The position numbers were made by a program, and so were the translations under genes. A stretch of 6,507 bases of DNA, from contig JADLAH010000043.1 in NCBI GenBank assembly GCA_020848315.1, positions 1-6,507 of the forward strand, written 5' to 3'. The stretch's first letter is position 1. Each line of letters begins with the position of its first letter. Shown piece after piece: positions 1 through 4,837 of this stretch. This DNA is from Chitinophagales bacterium (lineage in GTDB: Bacteria; Bacteroidota; Bacteroidia; Chitinophagales; JADIYW01). The notes beneath the pieces are model-generated. The model was not told the DNA's origin, searched no databases, and saw only the letters and a list, made by a program, of their open reading frames with translations.

Positions 1-441
1 AACGTGGCAGCGGCGGCCGTGGCTGCGCACGAATGCGGACACGCCGTGCAGCACGCTACAGCTTACAGCTGGCTGACGATGCGTTCCAAGCTGGTGCCAA
101 TTGTTCAGGTCAGCTCACAGTATATGCAGTGGGTGATTATGGGTGGTCTGGCAGTACTGATGTTCACCAAAGGACAGATGCCTTGGATATTGCTGGCAGG
201 GATTGTACTGTTTGCTATAACTACCTTGTTCAGTTTCATCACCTTGCCGGTGGAGTTCGACGCTTCGAACCGTGCACTGAAATGGCTGGACAGCACACAA
301 ATCGTGTACGGCGACCAGCATGACAAAGCCAAAAACGCGCTGAAATGGGCGGCTTCTACTTATGTAGTGGCAGCATTGGGCTCATTGGTGACCCTACTCT
401 ACTACATATCCATCTTCATGGGTGCGAGAAGAAGAGACTAA
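1..441 (+). CDS. YugP-type membrane zinc metallopeptidase, 5'-truncated by window edge
   Basis: This is the C-terminal 146 residues of a putative neutral zinc metallopeptidase of the YugP family; the frame is open at base 1, so the true start lies upstream. Numbering from the first visible codon, residues 10-14 read HECGH, an HExxH zinc site in which the two histidines would bind zinc and Glu11 would be catalytic, inside the family-like context AAHECGHAVQ. Hydrophobic membrane segments follow at about 42-56, 62-83 and 118-140. Between them TLPVEFDAS (81-89) resembles the conserved family segment after the second helix; its Glu85 could be a further metal ligand, which is inference. The protein ends with a basic GARRRD tail, probably cytoplasmic. 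Full-length relatives are roughly 225-230 residues, so about 80 are missing here. The physiological substrate of this family is not well established. A GTG at base 4 is not taken as the start, because it would remove the residues expected before HExxH. A strong terminator follows. Confidence 0.9.
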   Translation, partial: NVAAAAVAAHECGHAVQHATAYSWLTMRSKLVPIVQVSSQYMQWVIMGGLAVLMFTKGQMPWILLAGIVLFAITTLFSFITLPVEFDASNRALKWLDSTQIVYGDQHDKAKNALKWAASTYVVAALGSLVTLLYYISIFMGARRRD

Positions 442-465
442 AACAAGCTTTTTAAATTGTATACA

Positions 466-493
466 AAGCAAGCCTGACAGGCTTGCTTTTTTT
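466..493 (+). terminator. Intrinsic terminator of the metallopeptidase gene
   Basis: AAGCAAGCCTG (466-476) is the exact reverse complement of CAGGCTTGCTT (478-488). In RNA the stem would be about nine pairs with a five-base TGACA loop, and it runs straight into a seven-T tract (487-493). It lies 25 bases after the metallopeptidase stop, so it should end that transcript before the lipoprotein gene. Confidence 0.9.
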
Positions 494-494
494 G

Positions 495-526
495 TTGTGC
501 AGATATCTCTGAATTGCGTAATTTTA
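495..526 (+). promoter_or_regulatory. Candidate Bacteroidota promoter for the LamG lipoprotein gene
   Basis: A TTG at 495-497 stands 21 bases before TAATTTTA (519-526), which matches the Bacteroidota -7 consensus TAnnTTTG except at the last base. Transcription would start near 531-534 and leave a leader of about 12-15 bases before the ATG at 546. The -33 part lies just after the T-tract of the preceding terminator. The match is imperfect and was found by eye, so confidence is limited. Confidence 0.4.
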
Positions 527-545
527 TGGTATAATATATTATGCC

Positions 546-1217
546 ATGAACAAACTGACTTTTCTTTTAGCTGTAACGACACTCTTATTCATCAGTTCCT
601 GCAAAAAGGATTCGGATGACAACACCATTAACGTTCCCACAGACGGCCTGGTATCCTATTTTAAATTCGATGGAAACTTAAAGGATGCAAAAGGCAACAC
701 ACCGGAAGGAAGCAACAATGGCAATGCACCCTTTGTTTCTGGCAAGGTTGGGCAAGCCATCTCTGTCAACGGTATTGACCAATACATTGAATTTGACAGA
801 AAAACCTTTAAGAATGGCAATAATATCAGTGTCGCCTTCTGGTTTAAAAAGAAAACCATCGATAAATTATTTCTGATTATGTGTGATGATTTCGCGGTTT
901 CGATGTCAGAGAATGCCGGTATTTTACGGACAGGTTTTACCATTTCCGTTCCCGGCACCAACAGTGCTCATGGAAATTATACGGCCGATGTATGGATACA
1001 TTTTGTAGGCACTTATGACGGCACGGATATTAAAATTTATATCAACGGCATTTTACAAGAGACGAAAAATCATCCGGGTAATATAACTGCCTATAACAGA
1101 TCTTTGGAAATAGGCAGATTTGACTCCTCCTATTGCTCCGGTTCTGTGGATGAATTGCTGATTTACGACAAAACACTCACACAAACCGAAGTGAATCAGC
1201 TGTATGGCGCCTACTAA
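546..1217 (+). CDS. Surface lipoprotein with a LamG/concanavalin A-like domain
   Basis: A 223-residue predicted lipoprotein. Residues 1-18 form a signal peptide (Lys3, a hydrophobic core, then FISS) before Cys19, a type II signal peptidase site. The residues after the cysteine, KKDSDDN, are charged and resemble the lipoprotein export signals that send Bacteroidota lipoproteins to the cell surface. After a short linker, one LamG-like (laminin G/concanavalin A-like) jelly-roll fills residues 34-222. Typical features are GLVSYFKFDGNLKDAKGN (34-51), GKVGQAISVNG (66-76), ISVAFWFK (94-101), WIHFVGTYDGTDIKIYING (150-168) and the closing SVDELLIYDKTLTQTEVNQL (200-219). Such domains usually bind glycans or proteins. 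I see no attached catalytic domain, so a binding or adhesive role is inference and the ligand is unknown. Two further cysteines, 113 and 197, could pair. The gene stands alone between a terminator and a long gap. The ATG at 546 is chosen because it gives a complete signal peptide. Confidence 0.88.
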   Translation: MNKLTFLLAVTTLLFISSCKKDSDDNTINVPTDGLVSYFKFDGNLKDAKGNTPEGSNNGNAPFVSGKVGQAISVNGIDQYIEFDRKTFKNGNNISVAFWFKKKTIDKLFLIMCDDFAVSMSENAGILRTGFTISVPGTNSAHGNYTADVWIHFVGTYDGTDIKIYINGILQETKNHPGNITAYNRSLEIGRFDSSYCSGSVDELLIYDKTLTQTEVNQLYGAY

Positions 1218-1252
1218 GCAGCACTAAGCATCCAGGAAATGGGTAAAAAGCC

Positions 1253-1279
1253 GGATGGATAAAAAAAGTTTGTCCATCC
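1253..1279 (+). other. Hairpin downstream of the lipoprotein gene, possible weak terminator
   Basis: GGATGGA (1253-1259) pairs with TCCATCC (1273-1279). A T-G wobble and three A-T pairs extend the stem inward to about eleven pairs around a five-base loop. It begins 36 bases after the lipoprotein stop, where a 3' end is expected. No T-tract follows on the plus strand, so it is not a canonical intrinsic terminator; it may protect the 3' end or act with a termination factor. The rest of 1218-1416 holds only the rplM promoter and leader. Confidence 0.45.
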
Positions 1280-1335
1280 AAATACTCATTTTCAATCACT
1301 TATGTTAAATTACTAAAAATAATTCGGGCAAAAGG

Positions 1336-1366
1336 TTGGTAATTCGCCTGCGATAAAGTACCTTTG
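1336..1366 (+). promoter_or_regulatory. Promoter of the rplM-rpsI-rpsB(-tsf) cluster
   Basis: TTG (1336-1338) and TACCTTTG (1359-1366) are separated by 20 bases. Both elements and the spacing fit the Bacteroidota housekeeping consensus TTG-N(19-21)-TAnnTTTG exactly. Transcription should begin near 1371-1374, giving an A-rich leader of about 45 bases with no Shine-Dalgarno sequence before the GTG at 1417. I see no stable hairpin in that leader, so a classical structured ribosomal-protein leader is not evident. This is the clearest promoter in the window. Confidence 0.8.
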
Positions 1367-1416
1367 CAACCCAAATTTGTCTCAGGGCATATTAAAAACA
1401 AAAAAAATTCAATATC

Positions 1417-1860
1417 GTGAATACTTTATCTTACAAAACCAAGACTGTATCTCCTAAGGAGGTCGTACGCAAGTGGTACGTAGTGGATGCAGAAAACCAG
1501 ACATTAGGACGTATCAGTTCTGAAATCGCTAAGATTTTACAAGGCAAAAACAAGCCTTCCTACACACCGAACATCGACACAGGTGACCACGTGATTATCA
1601 TCAACGCGGAGAAAGTGGCATTGACCGGTAAAAAAATGACTGACAAGGTCTATATCCGTCACACAGGATACCCTGGTGGTCAGCGTTTTATGACACCAAA
1701 AGAAGCATTGGTGAAAAAACCGGAGTTCATCCTGGAAAACGCGATCAGCCATATGTTGCCACGCACCCGTCTGGGCAGAGCAATGTTTAAAAAATTACAT
1801 GTTATAGCAGGTAGCAACCATCCATATGCTGCTCAGAAACCTGAAGTTTTAAAATTCTAA
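1417..1860 (+). CDS. rplM: 50S ribosomal protein L13 (uL13)
   Basis: Complete 147-residue L13, an early-assembling large-subunit protein that binds 23S rRNA; its length is normal for the family. Visible hallmarks are [13 protein letters not shown] (20-32), [20 protein letters not shown] (45-64), [12 protein letters not shown] (66-77) with HTGYPGG (82-88), and the signature region [17 protein letters not shown] (111-127) continuing to [12 protein letters not shown] (131-142). The start is a GTG. It is preferred because NTLSYKT right after it matches the usual Bacteroidota L13 N-terminus, and no in-frame ATG occurs until the KKM at residue 74. The leader is A-rich with no Shine-Dalgarno sequence. 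The gene ends in tandem stops (TAATAA, 1858-1863) and lies ten bases before rpsI, the conserved L13-S9 pairing. It is first in the cluster and follows the strong promoter at 1336-1366. Codons 11-16 hide an exact Shine-Dalgarno sequence, listed separately. Confidence 0.98.
   Translation: MNTLSYKTKTVSPKEVVRKWYVVDAENQTLGRISSEIAKILQGKNKPSYTPNIDTGDHVIIINAEKVALTGKKMTDKVYIRHTGYPGGQRFMTPKEALVKKPEFILENAISHMLPRTRLGRAMFKKLHVIAGSNHPYAAQKPEVLKF
1449..1463 (+). other. Internal Shine-Dalgarno sequence within a small hairpin in rplM
   Basis: TAAGGAGGT at 1455-1463 is the exact complement of the canonical 16S rRNA 3' end (ACCTCCTTA) and lies 38 bases downstream of the rplM start. The bases just before it, ATCTCC (1449-1454), can pair with GGAGGT (1458-1463), one pair being a T-G wobble, to give a six-pair stem with a TAA loop that hides most of the motif. 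A GTG at 1473, out of frame with rplM, sits nine bases after it but opens only a reading frame of about 16 codons. The motif is certain; a function is speculative, and it could simply be coding constraint on Pro-Lys-Glu-Val. Confidence 0.3.
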
Positions 1861-1870
1861 TAAAATACAA

Positions 1871-2263
1871 ATGGCAAATACAACAATCAACGGATTAGGT
1901 CGCAGAAAAACAGCGGTTGCCCGCGTTTATCTGAAAAGCGGCAACGGAACCATTATCATCAACGGCAAAGACATCAAGGAATACATCAACCTGCAACAGC
2001 TGGTAGACAGAGCTTTGAAACCGTTAAACGTACTGGATGCAGCCAGCAAATTTGACATTACTGTTAATGTAAAAGGCGGTGGTATCAAAGGACAGGCTGA
2101 AGCTATCTCTTTGGGTATCGCCCGTGCACTGGTAAAAAATGACGAAACAGTGAAACCGGCGCTGAAAGCAGAAAGCCTCATGACGCGTGACTCCAGAATG
2201 GTAGAGCGTAAGAAATTTGGTAAGAAAAAAGCGCGTAAGAGCTTCCAATTCAGTAAACGTTAA
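1871..2263 (+). CDS. rpsI: 30S ribosomal protein S9 (uS9)
   Basis: Complete 130-residue S9, a small-subunit head protein whose basic C-terminal tail reaches the P-site tRNA. It shows the N-terminal GLGRRKTAVARVYLKSGNG (8-26), the family signature GGGIKGQAEAISLGIARAL (69-87), and LMTRDSRMVERKKFGKKKAR (103-122) leading to the nearly invariant QFSKR end (126-130). The final Arg130 is the residue expected to contact tRNA. Length is normal. The ATG at 1871 follows the rplM stops by only a few bases with no Shine-Dalgarno sequence, so the gene is almost certainly co-transcribed with rplM and may be translated by ribosomes arriving from it. No promoter is visible in the ten-base gap. Confidence 0.98.
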   Translation: MANTTINGLGRRKTAVARVYLKSGNGTIIINGKDIKEYINLQQLVDRALKPLNVLDAASKFDITVNVKGGGIKGQAEAISLGIARALVKNDETVKPALKAESLMTRDSRMVERKKFGKKKARKSFQFSKR

Positions 2264-2290
2264 TATTCATCAACTTATAAGCATAATCAT

Positions 2291-3052
2291 ATGTCAATGC
2301 CAAAAATATCTCAGCAAGAAATGTTGGATGCCGGAGTACACTTCGGGCATTTAAAGAAAAAATGGAATCCTAAAATGTTGCCATACATCTTTATGGAGCG
2401 CAAAGGAATCCACATCATAGATTTAAATAAAACACAGGAAAAACTCGAAGAGTCTGCAGCTGTGTTGCGTTCTATCGCGAAATCAGGCAGAAAAATCTTA
2501 TTTGTAGCTACTAAGAAACAAGCGAAAGACATCGTTCAGGCTGCTGCAAAAGAGGTGAACATGCCATTCGTTACAGAGCGCTGGTTGGGTGGTATGCTGA
2601 CAAACTTTGTCACTATCCGCAAATCCATCAAGAAAAAACAAAACATCGAGAAGATGTTAGGTGACGGTGCACTGAACAACATCACTAAGAAAGAGCGTTT
2701 GATGCTGGGTCGTCAGCAGGAGAAATTAGACAAAGTACTGGGTGGTATCGAAAAATTACCTCGTATCCCGGCTGCCTTGTTCCTGGTAGACATCTCTCAC
2801 GAGCACATCGCGCTGGCGGAAGCGAAAAACCTGGGTATCAAAACCATCGGTATCGTGGACACCAACAGCGACCCTACAAAAGTAGACTTCGCTATCCCTG
2901 CAAACGACGATGCTTCCAAATCTATCCAGTTAATCACCAACTACCTTGTTGAGGCGATTAAAGAAGGTCTGGCAGAACGCAAAAAAGACAAAGAAGAGCA
3001 GGACGCTAAAACAGAAGCGCAGCCGGAAGCGAAAGCTGAAACTGCAGAATAA
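2291..3052 (+). CDS. rpsB: 30S ribosomal protein S2 (uS2)
   Basis: Complete 253-residue S2, a late-assembling protein between the head and body of the small subunit. Recognisable segments are LDAGVHFGHLKKKWNPKM (12-29), YIFMERKGIHIIDLNKT (32-48), SGRKILFVATKKQAKDIV (65-82), ERWLGGMLTNF (96-106), and the later LPRIPAALFLVDISHEHIAL and TIGIVDTNSDPTKVDFAIPA. The last 28 residues (about 226-253) are a Lys/Glu/Ala-rich low-complexity tail, common and variable in S2. The ATG at 2291 is used, but an in-frame ATG at 2297 would remove only Met-Ser and also gives a plausible N-terminus (MPKISQQE). The 27-base gap after rpsI holds no promoter or terminator, so rplM-rpsI-rpsB reads as one transcript. A terminator-like hairpin follows the stop by six bases. 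Confidence 0.97.
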   Translation: MSMPKISQQEMLDAGVHFGHLKKKWNPKMLPYIFMERKGIHIIDLNKTQEKLEESAAVLRSIAKSGRKILFVATKKQAKDIVQAAAKEVNMPFVTERWLGGMLTNFVTIRKSIKKKQNIEKMLGDGALNNITKKERLMLGRQQEKLDKVLGGIEKLPRIPAALFLVDISHEHIALAEAKNLGIKTIGIVDTNSDPTKVDFAIPANDDASKSIQLITNYLVEAIKEGLAERKKDKEEQDAKTEAQPEAKAETAE

Positions 3053-3058
3053 TATAAC

Positions 3059-3092
3059 AAACTGGTAAGCAAGTACACTTACCAGTTTTTTT
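3059..3092 (+). terminator. Terminator or attenuator between rpsB and tsf
   Basis: AAACTGGTAAG (3059-3069) pairs perfectly with CTTACCAGTTT (3078-3088) across an eight-base loop, and a seven-T run spans 3086-3092, with five more T after one C. This has the full form of an intrinsic terminator. It sits between two genes that are normally co-transcribed, and only 28 bases remain before the tsf ATG with no convincing promoter. I therefore infer partial termination with read-through into tsf rather than a complete stop. Confidence 0.88.
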
Positions 3093-3120
3093 CTTTTTAC
3101 ATTTCAAATTCAACTATATC

Positions 3121-3954
3121 ATGTCAAATATTACAGCAGCAGAAGTAAATAAATTAAGACAAGAAACAGGTGCAGGTATCATGGATTGCAAAAAAGCACT
3201 GATTGAAACCAACGGTGATTTTGAGGCCGCCATCGATTTCCTCCGCAAGAAAGGCGCGAAAATTGCGGCTAACCGCTCTGACAGAGAAGCCAACGAAGGT
3301 GTTGTGGTTGCTTTAACCAGCGAAGACGGCAAATTCGGTTGTGCTGTTAACCTGAGCTCTGAAACAGACTTCGTAGCTAAAAACGAAGATTTCGTAAATC
3401 TGGCGAAAGCGATTGCTGACGTAGCACTGAAAAACAGAATCAAAACTGTTGAAGACCTGAACAATGCAGAACTCGACGGCGTGAGCATCAAAGATAAATT
3501 GCTGGATACAGTAGCAAAAATCGGCGAGAAGATCGAAGTTAAAAAATACGAAGTACTGGAAGGCGAGGGCGTTGTAGCCTACATCCACATGGGTTACAGA
3601 ATGGGTGTGTTGGTGCAACTGAACAAAGCACTGGACGAAGCAATCACCGTAGCAGGTAAAGACGTAGCTATGCAAATTGCTGCGATGAATCCTGTAGCTG
3701 TTGACGGCAGCGGCGTTTCTGACGAAATGAAAGAGCGCGAAAGAGCGATTGCCCGTGAGAAAGCAATTGCAGCCGGCAAACCGGAGAACATCCTCGACAA
3801 AATCGCGGATGGCGCAGTGAACACCATGCTGAAAGAAAACACCCTGTTACCACAGGCATTCGTGAAAGACGGCAGCAAAACCGTTGAGCAATATCTGAAA
3901 TCAGTAGATAAGGATTTGACAGTTGTATCATTCAAACGTGTGACTTTGTCATAA
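3121..3954 (+). CDS. tsf: Translation elongation factor Ts
   Basis: Complete 277-residue EF-Ts, the cytoplasmic nucleotide exchange factor that strips GDP from EF-Tu. Residues 1-50 are the N-terminal UBA-like domain (ITAAEVNKLRQETGAGIMDC, then ALIETNGDFEAAIDFLRKKG). SSETDFVAKNEDF (79-91) contains the TDFV motif (82-85) that contacts the EF-Tu nucleotide site. The core domain follows, with VAKIGEKIEVKKYEV (131-145), AYIHMGYRMGVLVQL (153-167) and DVAMQIAAMNP (181-191), and the end carries LLPQAFVKDGSKTVEQYLK (242-260). Length is normal. The ATG at 3121 starts the expected N-terminus and has no Shine-Dalgarno sequence. The rpsB-tsf order is conserved in bacteria. Here a terminator-like hairpin separates the two, so tsf output may be set below that of the ribosomal genes or controlled separately. 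A strong terminator closes the gene. Confidence 0.98.
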   Translation: MSNITAAEVNKLRQETGAGIMDCKKALIETNGDFEAAIDFLRKKGAKIAANRSDREANEGVVVALTSEDGKFGCAVNLSSETDFVAKNEDFVNLAKAIADVALKNRIKTVEDLNNAELDGVSIKDKLLDTVAKIGEKIEVKKYEVLEGEGVVAYIHMGYRMGVLVQLNKALDEAITVAGKDVAMQIAAMNPVAVDGSGVSDEMKERERAIAREKAIAAGKPENILDKIADGAVNTMLKENTLLPQAFVKDGSKTVEQYLKSVDKDLTVVSFKRVTLS

Positions 3955-3970
3955 TCCATTGCGATAAATA

Positions 3971-4002
3971 AAAAAAGAGAACTTAAGGTTCTCTTTTTTT
4001 TT
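3971..4002 (+). terminator. Intrinsic terminator after tsf
   Basis: GAGAAC (3977-3982) pairs with GTTCTC (3988-3993) around a TTAAG loop. Six A (3971-3976) before it can pair with the T run after it, extending the stem to twelve pairs, and nine T occupy 3994-4002. The A-run also makes it plausible in the reverse direction, though no minus-strand gene ends here. It should end the rplM-tsf transcript. Confidence 0.9.
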
Positions 4003-4005
4003 GCC

Positions 4006-4013
4006 TATTTTTG
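4006..4013 (+). promoter_or_regulatory. Candidate -7 element of the pyrH promoter
   Basis: TATTTTTG fits the Bacteroidota -7 consensus TAnnTTTG exactly and lies 23 bases before the pyrH ATG, three bases after the tsf terminator's T-tract. Transcription would start near 4018-4021 with a leader of about 16-19 bases. No TTG is present at the proper -33 distance; that region falls inside the terminator hairpin. A promoter here is expected because the terminator would otherwise cut pyrH off. Confidence 0.5.
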
Positions 4014-4036
4014 TCATATCATCCTCAATTTACACT

Positions 4037-4747
4037 ATGAAACAACCCATCAAACGCGTATTGCTCAAACTCAGCGGAGAAGCCTTAATGGGCGACCAGC
4101 AATTTGGTATCAAGGCGGATACCCTCGGCCTTTTCGCTGATGAAATTGTAGAAGTCATCCAAGCCGGCTACGAAGTTGGAATCGTGGTGGGCGGCGGTAA
4201 TATCTTCCGCGGTCTGCAGGCCGGCAATATCGGCATCGAGCGCGCACAGGGCGACTACATGGGCATGCTGGCCACCATGATTAACGGTATGGCCTTACAG
4301 GGCGCTATCGAATCCAGAGGAATCTATACCCGCTTATTATCTGCATTGAATATTTCTCAGGTGTGTGAACCTTATATCCGCCGCAGGGCAGTGCGCCACC
4401 TCGAAAAAGGTCGGTGCATCATCATGGCGGCAGGCACGGGAAATCCGTATTTTACGACAGACACGGCTGCCGCTTTGCGCGCCAATGAGATTGAAGCTGA
4501 TGTAATCCTGAAAGGTACCAGCGTAGACGGCGTTTACACTGCTGATCCGAAAAAGGACGCATCCGCCACAAAATATGAAACCATCTCTTATGACGAAGTG
4601 ATGCTGAAAAATCTGCGCATCATGGACCAGACGGCATTCGCTCTTTGCAAGGAAAATAAAATGCCGATTATTGTCTTTAACATCAAGGAAAGAGGCAATA
4701 TCCTGCGCATCCTGAACGGCGAAAAAATCGGCACGCTGATCAGCTAA
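4037..4747 (+). CDS. pyrH: UMP kinase (uridylate kinase)
   Basis: Complete 236-residue bacterial UMP kinase of the amino acid kinase fold, which phosphorylates UMP to UDP with ATP in the cytoplasm and so feeds UTP and CTP synthesis. Visible motifs are [13 protein letters not shown] (8-20), VGGGNIFRG (51-59) of the nucleotide/UMP site, [20 protein letters not shown] (71-90), [19 protein letters not shown] (131-149), and [13 protein letters not shown] (159-171) near the ATP site. Known enzymes are hexamers, activated by GTP and inhibited by UTP. The ATG at 4037 is chosen because [17 protein letters not shown] matches the family start. A longer in-frame version from a TTG at 4001 would begin in the terminator T-tract and run over the promoter. 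pyrH often follows tsf in Bacteroidota and is commonly followed by frr, but here a convergent envelope gene comes next. Confidence 0.97.
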   Translation: MKQPIKRVLLKLSGEALMGDQQFGIKADTLGLFADEIVEVIQAGYEVGIVVGGGNIFRGLQAGNIGIERAQGDYMGMLATMINGMALQGAIESRGIYTRLLSALNISQVCEPYIRRRAVRHLEKGRCIIMAAGTGNPYFTTDTAAALRANEIEADVILKGTSVDGVYTADPKKDASATKYETISYDEVMLKNLRIMDQTAFALCKENKMPIIVFNIKERGNILRILNGEKIGTLIS

Positions 4748-4773
4748 TCAGCAACAGATTTTCTTACAGTAAA

Positions 4774-4813
4774 TAAAAAGGAGCAGCCCGTTGGGGGCTG
4801 CTCCTTCGTTTTT
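4774..4813. terminator. Bidirectional terminator between pyrH and the OmpA-family gene
   Basis: AAGGAGCAGCCC (4778-4789) pairs with GGGCTGCTCCTT (4795-4806), a perfect twelve-pair GC-rich stem with a GTTGG loop. On the plus strand five T follow at 4809-4813 after a CG. On the minus strand the A-run at 4775-4779 reads as a T-tract directly after the stem. It lies between two converging stop codons (4747 and 4838), so it can end both transcripts. It is the strongest hairpin in the window. Confidence 0.92.
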
Positions 4814-4837
4814 CAGTGATATGTTAGCGCAATTTAG

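Noticed and set aside
530..535. TATAAT resembling a sigma-70 -10 box just before the lipoprotein gene
   Set aside because: No -35-like hexamer occurs about 17 bases upstream, and transcription would start almost at the ATG. Bacteroidota promoters use a different consensus, and a better candidate lies at 495-526.
546..1217. Calling the LamG protein a glycoside hydrolase
   Set aside because: The concanavalin A-like fold is shared with glucanases, but no catalytic ExDxE-type motif is visible, so only a binding role is suggested.
1473..1523. Out-of-frame GTG reading frame nine bases after the internal Shine-Dalgarno sequence in rplM
   Set aside because: It gives only about 16 residues with no recognisable feature; I cannot support it as a gene.
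3098..3105. TACATTTC as a -7 element for tsf
   Set aside because: It misses the final G, has no TTG at the right spacing, and overlaps the terminator tail. It is kept only as a remark in the attenuator finding.
3114..3959. Minus-strand open frames opposite tsf
   Set aside because: The plus strand encodes an unmistakable EF-Ts; the antisense frames have biased, low-complexity compositions expected of complementary coding DNA.
4001..4036. TTG-initiated N-terminal extension of pyrH
   Set aside because: It translates terminator and promoter sequence and does not fit the PyrH family start.
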